NCBI RefSeq assembly: GCF_046630315.1
Contig: NZ_LQBD01000024.1
Coordinates: 177,147-241,146 of the forward strand
Direction: 5' to 3'
Origin: Brucella anthropi_A
Lineage (GTDB): Bacteria > Pseudomonadota > Alphaproteobacteria > Rhizobiales > Rhizobiaceae
Length of the DNA: 64,000 nt
Part shown: in pieces, positions 1 to 8,323 of the stretch
Layout of the letters: each line of letters opens with the position of its first letter
How positions within the stretch are numbered: the first letter of the stretch is position 1
The notes under the pieces: generated by a model
Told to the model about the DNA's origin: nothing
The model's database searches: none
What the model saw: only the letters and a program-made list of their open reading frames with translations
Translations under genes and position numbers: made by a program

Positions 1-149
1 CGGGCAAAAGCGCCGCGTTCGATCACATCATTGCCGAGATCCGGCAGGCCGAAAACGCTTGCATAGCCCGAAAAGCTGCCATCAAGTTCCACATCCTCGA
101 TGGCAAGGGCCGCCTGTTTTGTTTCCAGCCGCATATCATGCATCGCCAT
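1..149 (-). CDS. HK97-family prohead protease, N-terminal part (GTA-like), cut by window edge
   Basis: Only the first ~50 codons are present; the gene runs off the left edge. The ATG at 149 opens a frame whose residues include SFSGYASVFG followed by DLGNDVIERGAF, the N-terminal signature of HK97-type prohead proteases (the serine protease that matures the capsid). It starts inside the last 14 bases of the upstream membrane-protein gene, the close packing expected of a head-gene operon. Order terminase, portal, small membrane protein, protease is that of rhizobial gene-transfer-agent clusters. The family call is firm for so short a piece; GTA rather than prophage is inferred from the neighbours. 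Confidence 0.8.
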   Translation of the reverse strand, partial: MAMHDMRLETKQAALAIEDVELDGSFSGYASVFGLPDLGNDVIERGAFA

Positions 150-513
150 TGCGCCCCCTTTCCTCGGGCAGGAATCCGGGTATCGGGGCCTGTTTCAGCC
201 GCTCGGAAAACCGCTTGAAAATGCCGAGCGCCGACCAGGCGGCAAGGCTTGCCGCCGCCGATCCCATCAGCATCAGTTCCGCCCGGCCAAGCAATCCGCC
301 CAGAGCCAGGGTTTCGGAAATCTTGACGCCTGCCGCGCCGCCGAAAACCATGCCGCAGATGATGCCGACCGCGAAACGGATCGCCGCCTCGCGTTTTCCG
401 TGCGGCAGCATATAGGCGAGCGACACGGCGGAACCCGCCACCGCGCCCGCCACCTTGGCGAACCATATCCAGGCCGCCTGCGAGGCAAACACTGCATCGT
501 TGAGGTTGCTCAT
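136..513 (-). CDS. DUF6107-type small membrane protein of a GTA-like head cluster
   Basis: A 125-residue protein starting with MSNLNDAVFAS. The ATG at 513 forms an ATGA overlap with the portal stop codon, which decides the start and implies translational coupling. It has two to three hydrophobic segments (about residues 14-32, 42-62 and 68-92) and a basic, proline-containing tail ending in RGRNGDA. Proteins of this kind sit between portal and prohead protease in GTA-like clusters of Hyphomicrobiales; the function is unknown. Its size and membrane topology would suit a holin-like or head-assembly accessory role, but nothing in the sequence proves either. Confidence 0.7.
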   Translation of the reverse strand: MSNLNDAVFASQAAWIWFAKVAGAVAGSAVSLAYMLPHGKREAAIRFAVGIICGMVFGGAAGVKISETLALGGLLGRAELMLMGSAAASLAAWSALGIFKRFSERLKQAPIPGFLPEERGRNGDA

Positions 514-1715
514 GACAGTCTCCTGACTGAATGCGGCTGATAGCCCACCGCATCCCGTTTTTCTTCGTCGGTGAGGAACGACGCCTCGGAAATGCGCCGC
601 CACAGCGATTCCCGCTCGGATGACAGGCCTTCTATGCGGTCGATGTCATGATCAAGCCGCAACCCGTCACCGAAATGCGGGCCGAGCCAGCCGCCGAGCG
701 CCTTGGCGGCGCGGCCTATCAGCGGCAGCACCGTCAGCCGGTAAAAGGCGCGGTTGGCCTCCGCATAATTGGCAAAAGTGTTGTCGCCCGGAATGCCGAG
801 CAGCATCGGCGGCACGCCGAAGGCGAGCGCGATGTCGCGGGCCGCACCGTTCCTTGCTTCGATAAAATCCATGTCCTGCGGGCTGTAGCCCATCGCCTTC
901 CAGTCCAGCCCCCCTTCCAGAAGCAGCGGACGGCCCGCGCCGGAGGCGCCGGTATAGCCCTCCTCCAGTTCTTCCTTGAGGCGCTCGAACTGCTCATCCG
1001 TCAGATTGCCGCCGTCCTTCGGCGCATAGACCAGCGCGCCGGAAGGCCGGGCCGAATTGTCCAGCAGCGCCTTGTTCCAGGCGCCTGCCGCATTGTGCAG
1101 GTCGAGCGCCATGAGTGCGGCCTCCAGCGGCGGGAAACCGTAATGGTCATCCAGCGGATGAAACAGCTTGAGCTGCAAGGCATCGGCCCGGTCGCTGCCG
1201 AGTGACAGCCGCCTGCCGGCAGATCCTGAACGATAGACCAGCGCCTGCGGCCAGCCATCCGTGTCGGTTTCGACACTGACCCGCTCCGGGCGCAAAAGAT
1301 GCAGTTCCATCCGGCCGCTCGGCAGATCGACGCGTTCGACATAGGCATTGCCGGAAATCAGCAGATGCCCATACAGGCGCTCGAAAAATGTCGCCCCGTC
1401 CAGCCCGGCTTGCGGGCGCGCGATCAGGTCGAGCAGCGGATGCGTTTCATGTTCGGTCGCGCCCTCATAAAGCAGCCACGGCACGCTGCTTGACGCCTCC
1501 GCAATCATGCGCACGCAGCGATGGGCAACCGGATTGCGCATGAAGCCTTCACGCGCCAGCGAAGTATAATCCCGCGCGATCCACGATGCGCCGCGATCCA
1601 TATGCAGTGCAACAAAGCCGTTGGCCATTTTCGTCTGACGCGGGGTATCGGACTTTCCGGCTGATAGGGGCGCGTTTCGTCGCCCCGGCCATTTTCGGAC
1701 CCAGTTCCATGCCAT
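510..1715 (-). CDS. HK97-family phage portal protein (GTA g3-like)
   Basis: 401 residues, normal for the compact portals of alphaproteobacterial gene transfer agents. The portal forms the dodecameric ring through which DNA enters the capsid and on which terminase docks. Recognisable stretches are FMRNPVAHRCVRMIAEASSS near residue 60, LLDLIARPQ, FFERLYGHLLISGNAYVE, and the C-terminal FGVPPMLLGIPGDNTFANY, all typical of the HK97 portal family. The ATG at 1715 is preceded by GGAGAAG at good distance. It follows terminase by 29 bases and overlaps the next gene by four, so it is a middle gene of one leftward operon. Confidence 0.92.
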   Translation of the reverse strand: MAWNWVRKWPGRRNAPLSAGKSDTPRQTKMANGFVALHMDRGASWIARDYTSLAREGFMRNPVAHRCVRMIAEASSSVPWLLYEGATEHETHPLLDLIARPQAGLDGATFFERLYGHLLISGNAYVERVDLPSGRMELHLLRPERVSVETDTDGWPQALVYRSGSAGRRLSLGSDRADALQLKLFHPLDDHYGFPPLEAALMALDLHNAAGAWNKALLDNSARPSGALVYAPKDGGNLTDEQFERLKEELEEGYTGASGAGRPLLLEGGLDWKAMGYSPQDMDFIEARNGAARDIALAFGVPPMLLGIPGDNTFANYAEANRAFYRLTVLPLIGRAAKALGGWLGPHFGDGLRLDHDIDRIEGLSSERESLWRRISEASFLTDEEKRDAVGYQPHSVRRLS

Positions 1716-1744
1716 TTGATGGCTTCTCCATATATTCTAGGTTT

Positions 1745-3037
1745 TCAACCAAACCGGCGAATACGCGGTTTGCGTTCGGTGCCGAGCATCAGTTCGCTGA
1801 GCGCCCAGACCAGTGCATCGAGCCGGTCGGGCGAGCGACCATTGGAAAGACCGCCCGGCGCGAAATCGCACATTTCATCCTCCAGCGCCGGAAACCGTCC
1901 GGCATGGCGGATGCGCCCCTGTTCATAGAGTGCCGCCACCGGCTCCGCCCGGAGAAACTTGCCCCGAGCCGCATGGCGCTTGAGAACCGGCGCGCCCGCA
2001 TCTTCCGCGGCCAGCACCGCCGCCACCATCTCCCCACCCTGATTGACCTCCGCCACAATCGCATCGGCCTGATGCGCGTGGAAAAGCGTAATCGCCTTTC
2101 GCGCCCATTGGTGCGGCTTTGCCGCGTTCATGCTGGCATCGGCAAGCACGTGGCCGTTTCCCTCATCGTCAAGACCGGCAACAACGATACCGCACGCATC
2201 CGACGCCTTGCCGGACGAGGCAGGCGGGTCGATCGCCACGACGATGCGCACCAGTTCCGGGGCTTGCGCCTCGAAACAGCGCTCGATGAGGTCGCGCGAC
2301 CACAGGGCACCGGCGCGCTCCTCGATCAGTTCGCCGTCGAGTTCCTGCCGTCCGAGACGCGTCCCGGCATAACGGCGGTTGATCATCTGCATGAAGCCCT
2401 GCGCCAGATTGGCCGCGTTTTCTTCCGTCCGCATATGCGTCATCGACACCGATGCATCCCCAAGCAGGGCTTTCAGGAGCGGAACGGCGCGTGGCGTGGT
2501 CGTCACCACCTGTCTCGGAAAGGCGCCCAGACGCAGGCCGAATTGCAGCATGTCCCAGGTTTCCTGCGGGTTTTTCCATTTCGCAAGCTCGTCGCACCAT
2601 GCGGCATCGAATTGCGGACCGCGCAGGCTGTCGGGGTCTTCGGACGAATAAAGCGACGCCACCGCGCCGTTCTCCCATAAAAGCCTGCGGCGCGTCGCTT
2701 CATAACGGGGGCGCGCCAGCCGCGATACAGCCAGAATGCCGGACGGCCCGTCCACCATCACCTCACGCGCATCGCCCAGCGTTTCGCCGACCAGCGCAAT
2801 ATGCCCGCACGCCGCCCTGGCAAAGGGCGGCAGCCCCAGCGCCATGCCGGAAGCCCATTCCGCACCCGCCCGCGTCTTGCCGGAGCCGCGCCCGCCCATG
2901 ATCAGCCATGTGCGCCAGTCACCATAGGGCGGCAATTGCGCATCACGCGCCTGGAACAGCCATTCCGCCTCCACTGCCTCCACTTGCCGCGGCGTCAGGC
3001 CTGCCGTCCAGAATCTCCCGCGCCCGCCTTTCTGCAA
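1745..3037 (-). CDS. Terminase large subunit (GTA g2-like DNA-packaging ATPase/nuclease)
   Basis: 430 residues. Walker A is GGRGSGKT (about residues 48-55), in the classical N-terminal place of phage large terminases; the segment LRGPQFDAAWCDELAKWKN contains the Walker B-like acidic residues, and VVAIDPPASSGKASDACGI marks the start of the RNase H-like nuclease domain with its first catalytic Asp. The start appears to be TTG at 3037: an AGGAGG sits 10 bases upstream and no ATG lies before the Walker A. The start overlaps the end of the preceding gene by 95 bases, unusually long. It packages DNA into GTA or phage heads; host-chromosome packaging is inferred only from the GTA-like order. Confidence 0.92.
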   Translation of the reverse strand: MQKGGRGRFWTAGLTPRQVEAVEAEWLFQARDAQLPPYGDWRTWLIMGGRGSGKTRAGAEWASGMALGLPPFARAACGHIALVGETLGDAREVMVDGPSGILAVSRLARPRYEATRRRLLWENGAVASLYSSEDPDSLRGPQFDAAWCDELAKWKNPQETWDMLQFGLRLGAFPRQVVTTTPRAVPLLKALLGDASVSMTHMRTEENAANLAQGFMQMINRRYAGTRLGRQELDGELIEERAGALWSRDLIERCFEAQAPELVRIVVAIDPPASSGKASDACGIVVAGLDDEGNGHVLADASMNAAKPHQWARKAITLFHAHQADAIVAEVNQGGEMVAAVLAAEDAGAPVLKRHAARGKFLRAEPVAALYEQGRIRHAGRFPALEDEMCDFAPGGLSNGRSPDRLDALVWALSELMLGTERKPRIRRFG

Positions 3038-3503
3038 GTTCGTTTATCCTCCTGCTTAATCGCGTCAGCGCCTTGCGTGTGTCGCCCAGCGAGGCAACGG
3101 CCTGGACGCCCGGCGGCTGGCTCACGGCACGCTCATCGGAAGCCAGTTCGCCAACCGACTTGACCGCGCGGGCAAGCGCCATCAGCGCTTCCGACTTGCT
3201 CTTGTCCGGCAGGTCGCCGCCTTCCAGCAGCCGTTTCAGCTCCGTTTGCAGACGCTCCAGAACCGCCTCGCGCACCCTTTTCTCCGAATCAGGCTTTGCG
3301 GATGCACAGGCCAGGTTCAGGCGGTTCAGACGATTGAGATACTGGCTCACCGAGACAGACAGCAGCTCCGCCATATCCGCGGGGTCGATGCCGTGTGCAA
3401 CCTGCAATTGATGCGCCAGACGAATGCGCGCTTCGCCGCGCGCCGGCTTTTCCACAATTTTAGAGTGTATATCCACAATTTTCACAATTGCTTTAAAAGA
3501 CAT
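2943..3503 (-). CDS. Small-terminase-like / hypothetical first protein of the GTA cluster
   Basis: 186 residues if the ATG at 3503 is used. I do not recognise a named domain with certainty. The segment ADMAELLSVSVSQYLNRLNRLNLACAS looks like a helix-turn-helix, followed by a charged helical region (about residues 75-100) and a Gly/Ala-rich tail. Position directly before the large terminase and a DNA-binding-like N terminus suggest a g1/small-terminase role. The start is doubtful: the ATG lies in the arm of a 13-bp perfect hairpin, and the first ~20 codons contain repeated CACAATT motifs that look regulatory. In-frame GTG codons at positions 7, 10 and 17 are alternatives. Confidence 0.6.
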   Translation of the reverse strand: MSFKAIVKIVDIHSKIVEKPARGEARIRLAHQLQVAHGIDPADMAELLSVSVSQYLNRLNRLNLACASAKPDSEKRVREAVLERLQTELKRLLEGGDLPDKSKSEALMALARAVKSVGELASDERAVSQPPGVQAVASLGDTRKALTRLSRRINELAERRAREILDGRPDAAASGGSGGGMAVPGA

Positions 3504-3540
3504 AACCCCGGAAAGCCGCTATAGCCTTCCGGGGTTATGC
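3452..3540 (-). promoter_or_regulatory. Hairpin plus CACAATT direct repeats at the head of the GTA-like operon
   Basis: Bases 3501-3513 (CATAACCCCGGAA) and 3527-3539 (TTCCGGGGTTATG) form a perfect 13-bp inverted repeat with a 13-base loop. The predicted ATG (3501-3503) lies inside it. Just downstream on the minus strand, CCACAATTTT occurs at 3452-3461 and again at 3473-3482 (21-bp period, two helical turns), and CACAATTG at 3483-3490. The combination looks like a control region for the leftward operon: RNA structure over the start plus protein-binding repeats. It could instead be a terminator for unseen transcription. Confidence 0.5.
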
Positions 3541-3735
3541 ACACCAGGAGCAACCGGGGGTATTTAGTCAGTCCCGGGACAGTCGCAGTTTTTCGACCGT
3601 GCCTGAAACCTATCAAAGCACCGTTACGCTGTCAAGGACTATTTTCCTATAATTTGAATTTTTTCCTGACTGCAAAAAGCTTCATATAGCTTAACCATTT
3701 CACATGAGGTGTGGCTTATTTATCTGCTATGATGA
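3541..3735 (+). promoter_or_regulatory. Intergenic promoter region of the PBP1A gene with a CtrA-like half site
   Basis: AT-rich, non-coding, between the divergent GTA-like operon and the PBP1A gene. TTAACCAT at 3691-3698 matches the half-site bound by the cell-cycle regulator CtrA in alphaproteobacteria. No other clear element was seen; a single half-site can occur by chance. Confidence 0.35.
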
Positions 3736-5943
3736 ATGGGCAAGTTCCGCCTGTCTGCGAAACCAACCGTGCCGAAGTCAGTGTTCATGCGTAAAACGGC
3801 AGAAAAAGATTCCGGAAGCGAAAAGCGCAAGCCGTTCAGGGTTTCGCGCCTGATCGGGCTCGACGCATGGATCGATTCCACCCTCTACAGCCTGCGCTAC
3901 AATCTCGGCGAATGGTGGGAAAACATCACCATTTTCTCGCGCCGTTTTCGCGTGCGCGGCTTTCGGCGCCTTGTGGTCGAGGTTCTCGATGAAGGGTTCA
4001 CGCTCGGCGTCGCCGGTTCGGTGGTGATGCTGATGCTGGCCCTGCCCGCCTTCGAGGAAACCGGGAAGGACTGGCGCGCGCAGGACGATTATGCCGTCAC
4101 CTTCCTCGACCGTTACGGCAATGAAATCGGCCAGCGCGGCATTTTGCATCGGCAGGCCGTGCCGATCGACGAATTGCCGGATCACGTCATCAAGGCCGTG
4201 CTCGGCACCGAGGACCGGCGCTTTTTCGACCATTACGGCATCGACGTCTGGGGCCTGACCCGCGCGCTCAGCCAGAACATGCGCGCCAATGGCGTGGTTC
4301 AGGGCGGCTCGACCATCACGCAGCAGCTTGCCAAGAACCTTTTCCTGTCCAATGAGCGCACCATCGAGCGCAAGATCAAGGAAGCCTTCCTGGCACTCTG
4401 GCTGGAAAGCAATCTCAGCAAGAAGGAAATCCTGCAGCTTTATCTCGACCGCGCCTATATGGGCGGCGGAACCTTCGGCATCGCTGCCGCTTCGGAATTC
4501 TATTTCGGCAAGAACGTCAAGGATGTCTCGCTGGCGGAAGCGGCCATGCTGGCCGGGCTTTTCAAGGCGCCAGCCAAGTTCGCGCCGCATGTCAATCTGC
4601 CTGCGGCGCGTGCGCGCGCCAATGTCGTGCTTTCCAACATGGTGGAAAGCGGTTTTCTGAGCGAGGGTCAGGTTGCCGCCGCGCGCCGCCACCCGGCGAG
4701 CGTCATCGACCGCGCCAAGAACGAAAGCCCGGATTATTTCCTCGACTGGGCCTTCGAGGAGGTGAAGAAGGTCGCCGCCAATATTCCCCAGCACACGCTG
4801 ATCGTGCGCACCACGCTCGACCGCAACATTCAGAAGGCGGCGGAGGAATCGCTCGAATATCACCTGCGCCAGTTCGGCAAGGACTATAATGTTTCGGAGG
4901 CGGCAACCGTCGTGCTCGCCAATGACGGGTCCGTCCGGGCGCTTGTCGGCGGGCGGGACTATGGCGAAAGCCAGTTCAACCGCGCCACCAGGGCGTTGCG
5001 GCAGGCAGGATCATCCTTCAAGCCCTATGTCTATGCGGCGGCGATGGAAAAGGGCCTGACGCCCGCCACCATCGTTTCGGATGCCCCGATCAGCTGGGGC
5101 AACTGGTCGCCGCGCAATTATGGCCGCAGTTTTGCGGGCCGTGTGGACCTGACGACGGCGCTTGTCCGCTCGTTGAACAGCGTGCCGGTGCGGCTGGCGC
5201 GCGATTACCTGACCACGGCTCCCATCGTTGCGCTGACCAAGGCGATGGGCGTGGAATCGCCGATCTCGTCGCACAAGACCATGGTGCTCGGCACATCGGA
5301 AATGACGGTGATGGATCAGGCCACCGGCTTCAACGTGTTTCCCAATGCGGGCATGGCCGGCAATCGCCATGCCTTCACGCAGATCGTCGCGTCAGACGGC
5401 AAGGTGCTTTGGGATTTCGGCCGCGATGCCCCAAAGCCGCACCGGGCGCTGTCGGAGAAAGCGGCACTCGAAATGAATTCCATGCTGGTGCAGGTGCCCG
5501 AGCGCGGCACCGGACGCCGCGCCGCGCTGCCGATGACGCGGGTGGGCGGCAAGACCGGCACGACGCAGAATTATCGCGATGCATGGTTCGTCGGCTTCAC
5601 CGGCAATTTCACGGCCGCCGTCTGGTTCGGCAACGACAATTTCACCCCGATGAAGGAAATGACCGGCGGCGTTCTGCCTGCCATGGCCTGGCAGCGCATG
5701 ATGGCCTATGCGCATCAGAACATCGAGCTGAAACCCATACCGGGCGTCACCCCACCATTCCCCGCGCCGCCAGAGAAGAGCAAGCCGCAAGAGGCGAATG
5801 CCAGGCCGGAAGAGGCCATGGCCCCGCCGCCGCGCATCCTCTCGCCGCTGTCGACAAAACTTATCAAGGCGCTGCACGACCGCTTCCTCGCCGCGCCGCC
5901 TTTGCCCAGGACCGCCGAGCACATGAAAATTTCAGTACTCTGA
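3736..5943 (+). CDS. Penicillin-binding protein 1A, bifunctional peptidoglycan synthase
   Basis: 735 residues: a basic cytoplasmic N terminus, one membrane anchor (about 89-105), a GT51 glycosyltransferase domain and a transpeptidase domain. GT51 motifs are EDRRFFDHYGID (catalytic Glu near 159) and GGSTITQQLAKNLFL; transpeptidase motifs are S426-S-F-K429 (SxxK), SLNS (SxN) and KTGTT. The protein polymerises lipid II and cross-links the wall from the periplasmic side. The C-terminal Pro/Glu-rich tail is probably unstructured. The start could also be the internal ATG at 3787; neither has a strong ribosome site. The next gene begins 6 bases after the stop, so PBP1A heads a three-gene operon. Confidence 0.93.
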   Translation: MGKFRLSAKPTVPKSVFMRKTAEKDSGSEKRKPFRVSRLIGLDAWIDSTLYSLRYNLGEWWENITIFSRRFRVRGFRRLVVEVLDEGFTLGVAGSVVMLMLALPAFEETGKDWRAQDDYAVTFLDRYGNEIGQRGILHRQAVPIDELPDHVIKAVLGTEDRRFFDHYGIDVWGLTRALSQNMRANGVVQGGSTITQQLAKNLFLSNERTIERKIKEAFLALWLESNLSKKEILQLYLDRAYMGGGTFGIAAASEFYFGKNVKDVSLAEAAMLAGLFKAPAKFAPHVNLPAARARANVVLSNMVESGFLSEGQVAAARRHPASVIDRAKNESPDYFLDWAFEEVKKVAANIPQHTLIVRTTLDRNIQKAAEESLEYHLRQFGKDYNVSEAATVVLANDGSVRALVGGRDYGESQFNRATRALRQAGSSFKPYVYAAAMEKGLTPATIVSDAPISWGNWSPRNYGRSFAGRVDLTTALVRSLNSVPVRLARDYLTTAPIVALTKAMGVESPISSHKTMVLGTSEMTVMDQATGFNVFPNAGMAGNRHAFTQIVASDGKVLWDFGRDAPKPHRALSEKAALEMNSMLVQVPERGTGRRAALPMTRVGGKTGTTQNYRDAWFVGFTGNFTAAVWFGNDNFTPMKEMTGGVLPAMAWQRMMAYAHQNIELKPIPGVTPPFPAPPEKSKPQEANARPEEAMAPPPRILSPLSTKLIKALHDRFLAAPPLPRTAEHMKISVL

Positions 5944-5949
5944 GGGGCG

Positions 5950-6552
5950 ATGTTCAAGACGATATTCAACACGGCGATAGTGCTTGCGCTGGCTCTCGGC
6001 GGCGGCATCTGGAGCGTCGACAAGGTGCTCGACCGCTTTGAGGGGTTCGGTGAACTCCAGGTCGGGGTCTGGAGCGCCTATCCGGCGGCAGGCACGCCCG
6101 ATGCCGACCCCTATTCCAAGGCCCGCGCCGCGCGCGAGGCCTATCTGGCGCTCGGAACGGCGGAAGGGCTTGCCTTCCATGCGCGCGGCGACAAGAGCGG
6201 GCGCGCATTGCGGCGCGGCTGCACCTATCGCCTGAGCGGCATGACACCGCCTGCCCGCTTCTGGACCCTCTATCCCACCACGCCCGATCTCGAACCCGTC
6301 AGGCCGCGCGCAGGATTGCAGGCAGCGCTGCATTCACGCGAGGTGCTTTACGACGATGACGGCAGCGTCACGATCACCATCGGTCCCGATGCCGCACCGG
6401 GCAACTGGCTGCCCGTCGAAGGCAGCGGCGATTTCGTTCTCGTCATGACGCTCTACGACACGCCTGCGGCCTCCTCCTCCGGCCTTTCCGATCTGGTGAT
6501 GCCGGATATCGTGCGCGTTGCCGGGGCCAATCCGGGGGCGTGCCGTGGCTAG
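5950..6552 (+). CDS. DUF1214 domain protein, membrane-anchored
   Basis: 200 residues with an N-terminal hydrophobic segment (about 5-22) that looks like a signal anchor, then a soluble beta-rich domain. The region ending in GSVTITIGPDAAPGNWLPVEGSGDFVLVMTLYDTPA (about 138-174) is typical of DUF1214: it carries the Gly-Asn-Trp-Leu-Pro and Leu-Tyr-Asp-Thr-Pro marks. DUF1214 and DUF1254 proteins occur together and their biochemical role is not established. The stop overlaps the GTG start of the DUF1254 gene by 8 bases and the gene follows PBP1A by 6, suggesting co-expression in envelope maintenance (inference). Confidence 0.85.
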   Translation: MFKTIFNTAIVLALALGGGIWSVDKVLDRFEGFGELQVGVWSAYPAAGTPDADPYSKARAAREAYLALGTAEGLAFHARGDKSGRALRRGCTYRLSGMTPPARFWTLYPTTPDLEPVRPRAGLQAALHSREVLYDDDGSVTITIGPDAAPGNWLPVEGSGDFVLVMTLYDTPAASSSGLSDLVMPDIVRVAGANPGACRG

Positions 6553-7087
6553 AATTTTCCACCTCGTCCTCCTCGGCCTTGTGGGTGCTGCGATTGTGCA
6601 TATCGCGGTGCTTTTTCTCGTTCCCTACTATTCCGACAAGAACGCCTGGTCGCGGATCGAAGCCGGAAGCGAGCCATACCGTTTTCACCGGCTGGACGAA
6701 AAGACCGGCCCGGTCAGCGACAGCGATCCGCTGGTGCGGCAAGCCACCTGCCGCTTCGATCTGGCCGACGGTCCCGTGCACATCACGACAGGGGCAAACG
6801 TGCCCTACTGGTCGCTGTCCATCTATGCGCCGAACGGGGACAATCTCTACAGCCTGAACGACAGCGTTTCCAACGAACGCAAGCTCGACCTGATCCTGGC
6901 CGACCCCATCGGCATGGCCAGTCTTCGCTCCGATGGATCGCAGGCTGATGGCCGCTCGATCCTGATCGAGCAGAATATTGGTGAAGGCGCCGCCGTGCTG
7001 CGGGTTTTCGTGCCCGATGCAACGTGGAACAGGCAAATGCGGCACTTCTTCGCGCAAGCGCGGTGCGCACCCTTCGAAGGACTGTAA
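6545..7087 (+). CDS. DUF1254 domain protein, membrane-anchored
   Basis: 180 residues from a GTG at 6545 (VARIFHLVLLGL...), chosen because it overlaps the previous stop and is preceded by a GGGGGC purine-rich stretch. An N-terminal membrane segment (about 4-25) is followed by a periplasmic domain with VPYWSLSIYAPNGDNLYSLND, characteristic of the DUF1254 partner of DUF1214. The activity is unknown. It is the last gene of the PBP1A-DUF1214-DUF1254 set; about 190 bases without a gene follow. Confidence 0.82.
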   Translation: MARIFHLVLLGLVGAAIVHIAVLFLVPYYSDKNAWSRIEAGSEPYRFHRLDEKTGPVSDSDPLVRQATCRFDLADGPVHITTGANVPYWSLSIYAPNGDNLYSLNDSVSNERKLDLILADPIGMASLRSDGSQADGRSILIEQNIGEGAAVLRVFVPDATWNRQMRHFFAQARCAPFEGL

Positions 7088-7275
7088 AACCCAACGCCAA
7101 CACCGTTTCTCCACGGCACGGTTAATGAGTTGCTAAGGCTTCAACGCTACTATCCGCAATACCGACCCCGGACCAGCGACCTGTGCGGGGCGCATTTGCG
7201 CATAAACCGGCTGCTGCCGGAGGCGCGATCTGCGATTTGGGGCGGGTGAGTTGTGTGCCTACCGGAGTATTCTGC

Positions 7276-8316
7276 GTGACAAATGAACAGTTCCGCGCCC
7301 TGGAGGATATTTCAGGCCACCGGAGCCCGTCGAATTCAAAAGCGGGGACAGCCAAGGCGGACGACCTTCTGGCGGCCGCGATTTCGGCGTTTGCGGGCAT
7401 CACGCGCCCCGGACGGCAGGACATGCAGCAGCTTGAAGATCTCGCTTTGCCGCTTCTGCAATGCGCTTCCACCCGCGGCAAGCGGCAAGCAGCCAATGCG
7501 CTGGCGCAATTGGAAGACGCGCCGCGCCGCCTCATTCTGGCGCTGGCCAGCCAGCCCGTCGAAATCTCCGCGCCCATCCTGCTGCGCTCTCCCCTTCTGC
7601 GCCCTGCCGACCTGATCGACATCATCGGCAAGAACGGCCTTGCCCATGCGCGCGCCATTGCGCGGCGCCAGTCCGGCGATGTTCTTCTGCAAGGGGTGCT
7701 GCGCAGTTTTGCCGATCCCGTGATCGACCGCACGCTGGCGCTTCAGGAAAACCTTGCCAATATCGAGGCCGAGCCGCTCGAAAGGCCGGTCGTGCCGGAC
7801 CTTTCCGCCGCCAGGGCGCCCCTGATGAAGGAAGGCAGTTCCGAACGGCTGGCGCGCGCGCTGCAACAGCCCTTCTATGAGGCGGGCGGTCCCACCGGCT
7901 CGCAGCCGCTCATCGATACCGCGCTTCTGATCGACAGCCAGTTTTTCCGCAATGCGCTGGCCGATGCGCTTGATCTTTCCTTCGAGCGGTCCGATGCGAT
8001 CATCGGGCAATGGCCGGATTCGCATCTGCCGATTGCGCTCAAGGCGCTCGGACTGTCGGCCGCCGAATGCTATCTCGTCATGACGGCCGTTCTGGGACCC
8101 ATCGACACCAATCGCGACAGCCTGCGGGAATTTGTCCATATCTATCGCTCCATCGACCGCGAAAAGGCGATGGCGCTCGTGCGGCGCTGGAAGGCCGAGG
8201 ACATGTCGGCCATGCTGCGCGGCAAACTGCGTGAAATGGCTGAAGCCGAAGACGATGCCCCGCTCGTGGACGCCGCCAATTCCGATCGCCCATCGCTTCA
8301 GACGTCGGTGAAGTAA
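7276..8316 (+). CDS. DUF2336 domain protein
   Basis: 346 residues from the GTG at 7276, which has CGGAG about 8 bases upstream; the open frame continues further upstream, but that stretch has no ribosome site and an unlikely composition. The protein is an alpha-helical, HEAT-like repeat protein: LLRSPLLRPADLIDIIGKNG, ARRQSGDVLLQGVLRSF and RNALADALDLSFERSDAII are helix pairs typical of DUF2336, a family common in Hyphomicrobiales and without an established function. No signal peptide or membrane segment, so it is probably cytoplasmic. It converges with the DUF1491 gene, whose end lies 7 bases away. Confidence 0.8.
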   Translation: MTNEQFRALEDISGHRSPSNSKAGTAKADDLLAAAISAFAGITRPGRQDMQQLEDLALPLLQCASTRGKRQAANALAQLEDAPRRLILALASQPVEISAPILLRSPLLRPADLIDIIGKNGLAHARAIARRQSGDVLLQGVLRSFADPVIDRTLALQENLANIEAEPLERPVVPDLSAARAPLMKEGSSERLARALQQPFYEAGGPTGSQPLIDTALLIDSQFFRNALADALDLSFERSDAIIGQWPDSHLPIALKALGLSAAECYLVMTAVLGPIDTNRDSLREFVHIYRSIDREKAMALVRRWKAEDMSAMLRGKLREMAEAEDDAPLVDAANSDRPSLQTSVK

Positions 8317-8323
8317 TCCCGCC

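Noticed and set aside
1..3503. Ordinary prophage
   Set aside because: No integrase, attachment site, lysis or replication genes are seen up to the divergent housekeeping PBP1A, and the compact head-gene order with the DUF6107 protein fits GTA-like clusters better. The region to the left is not visible, so this stays an inference.
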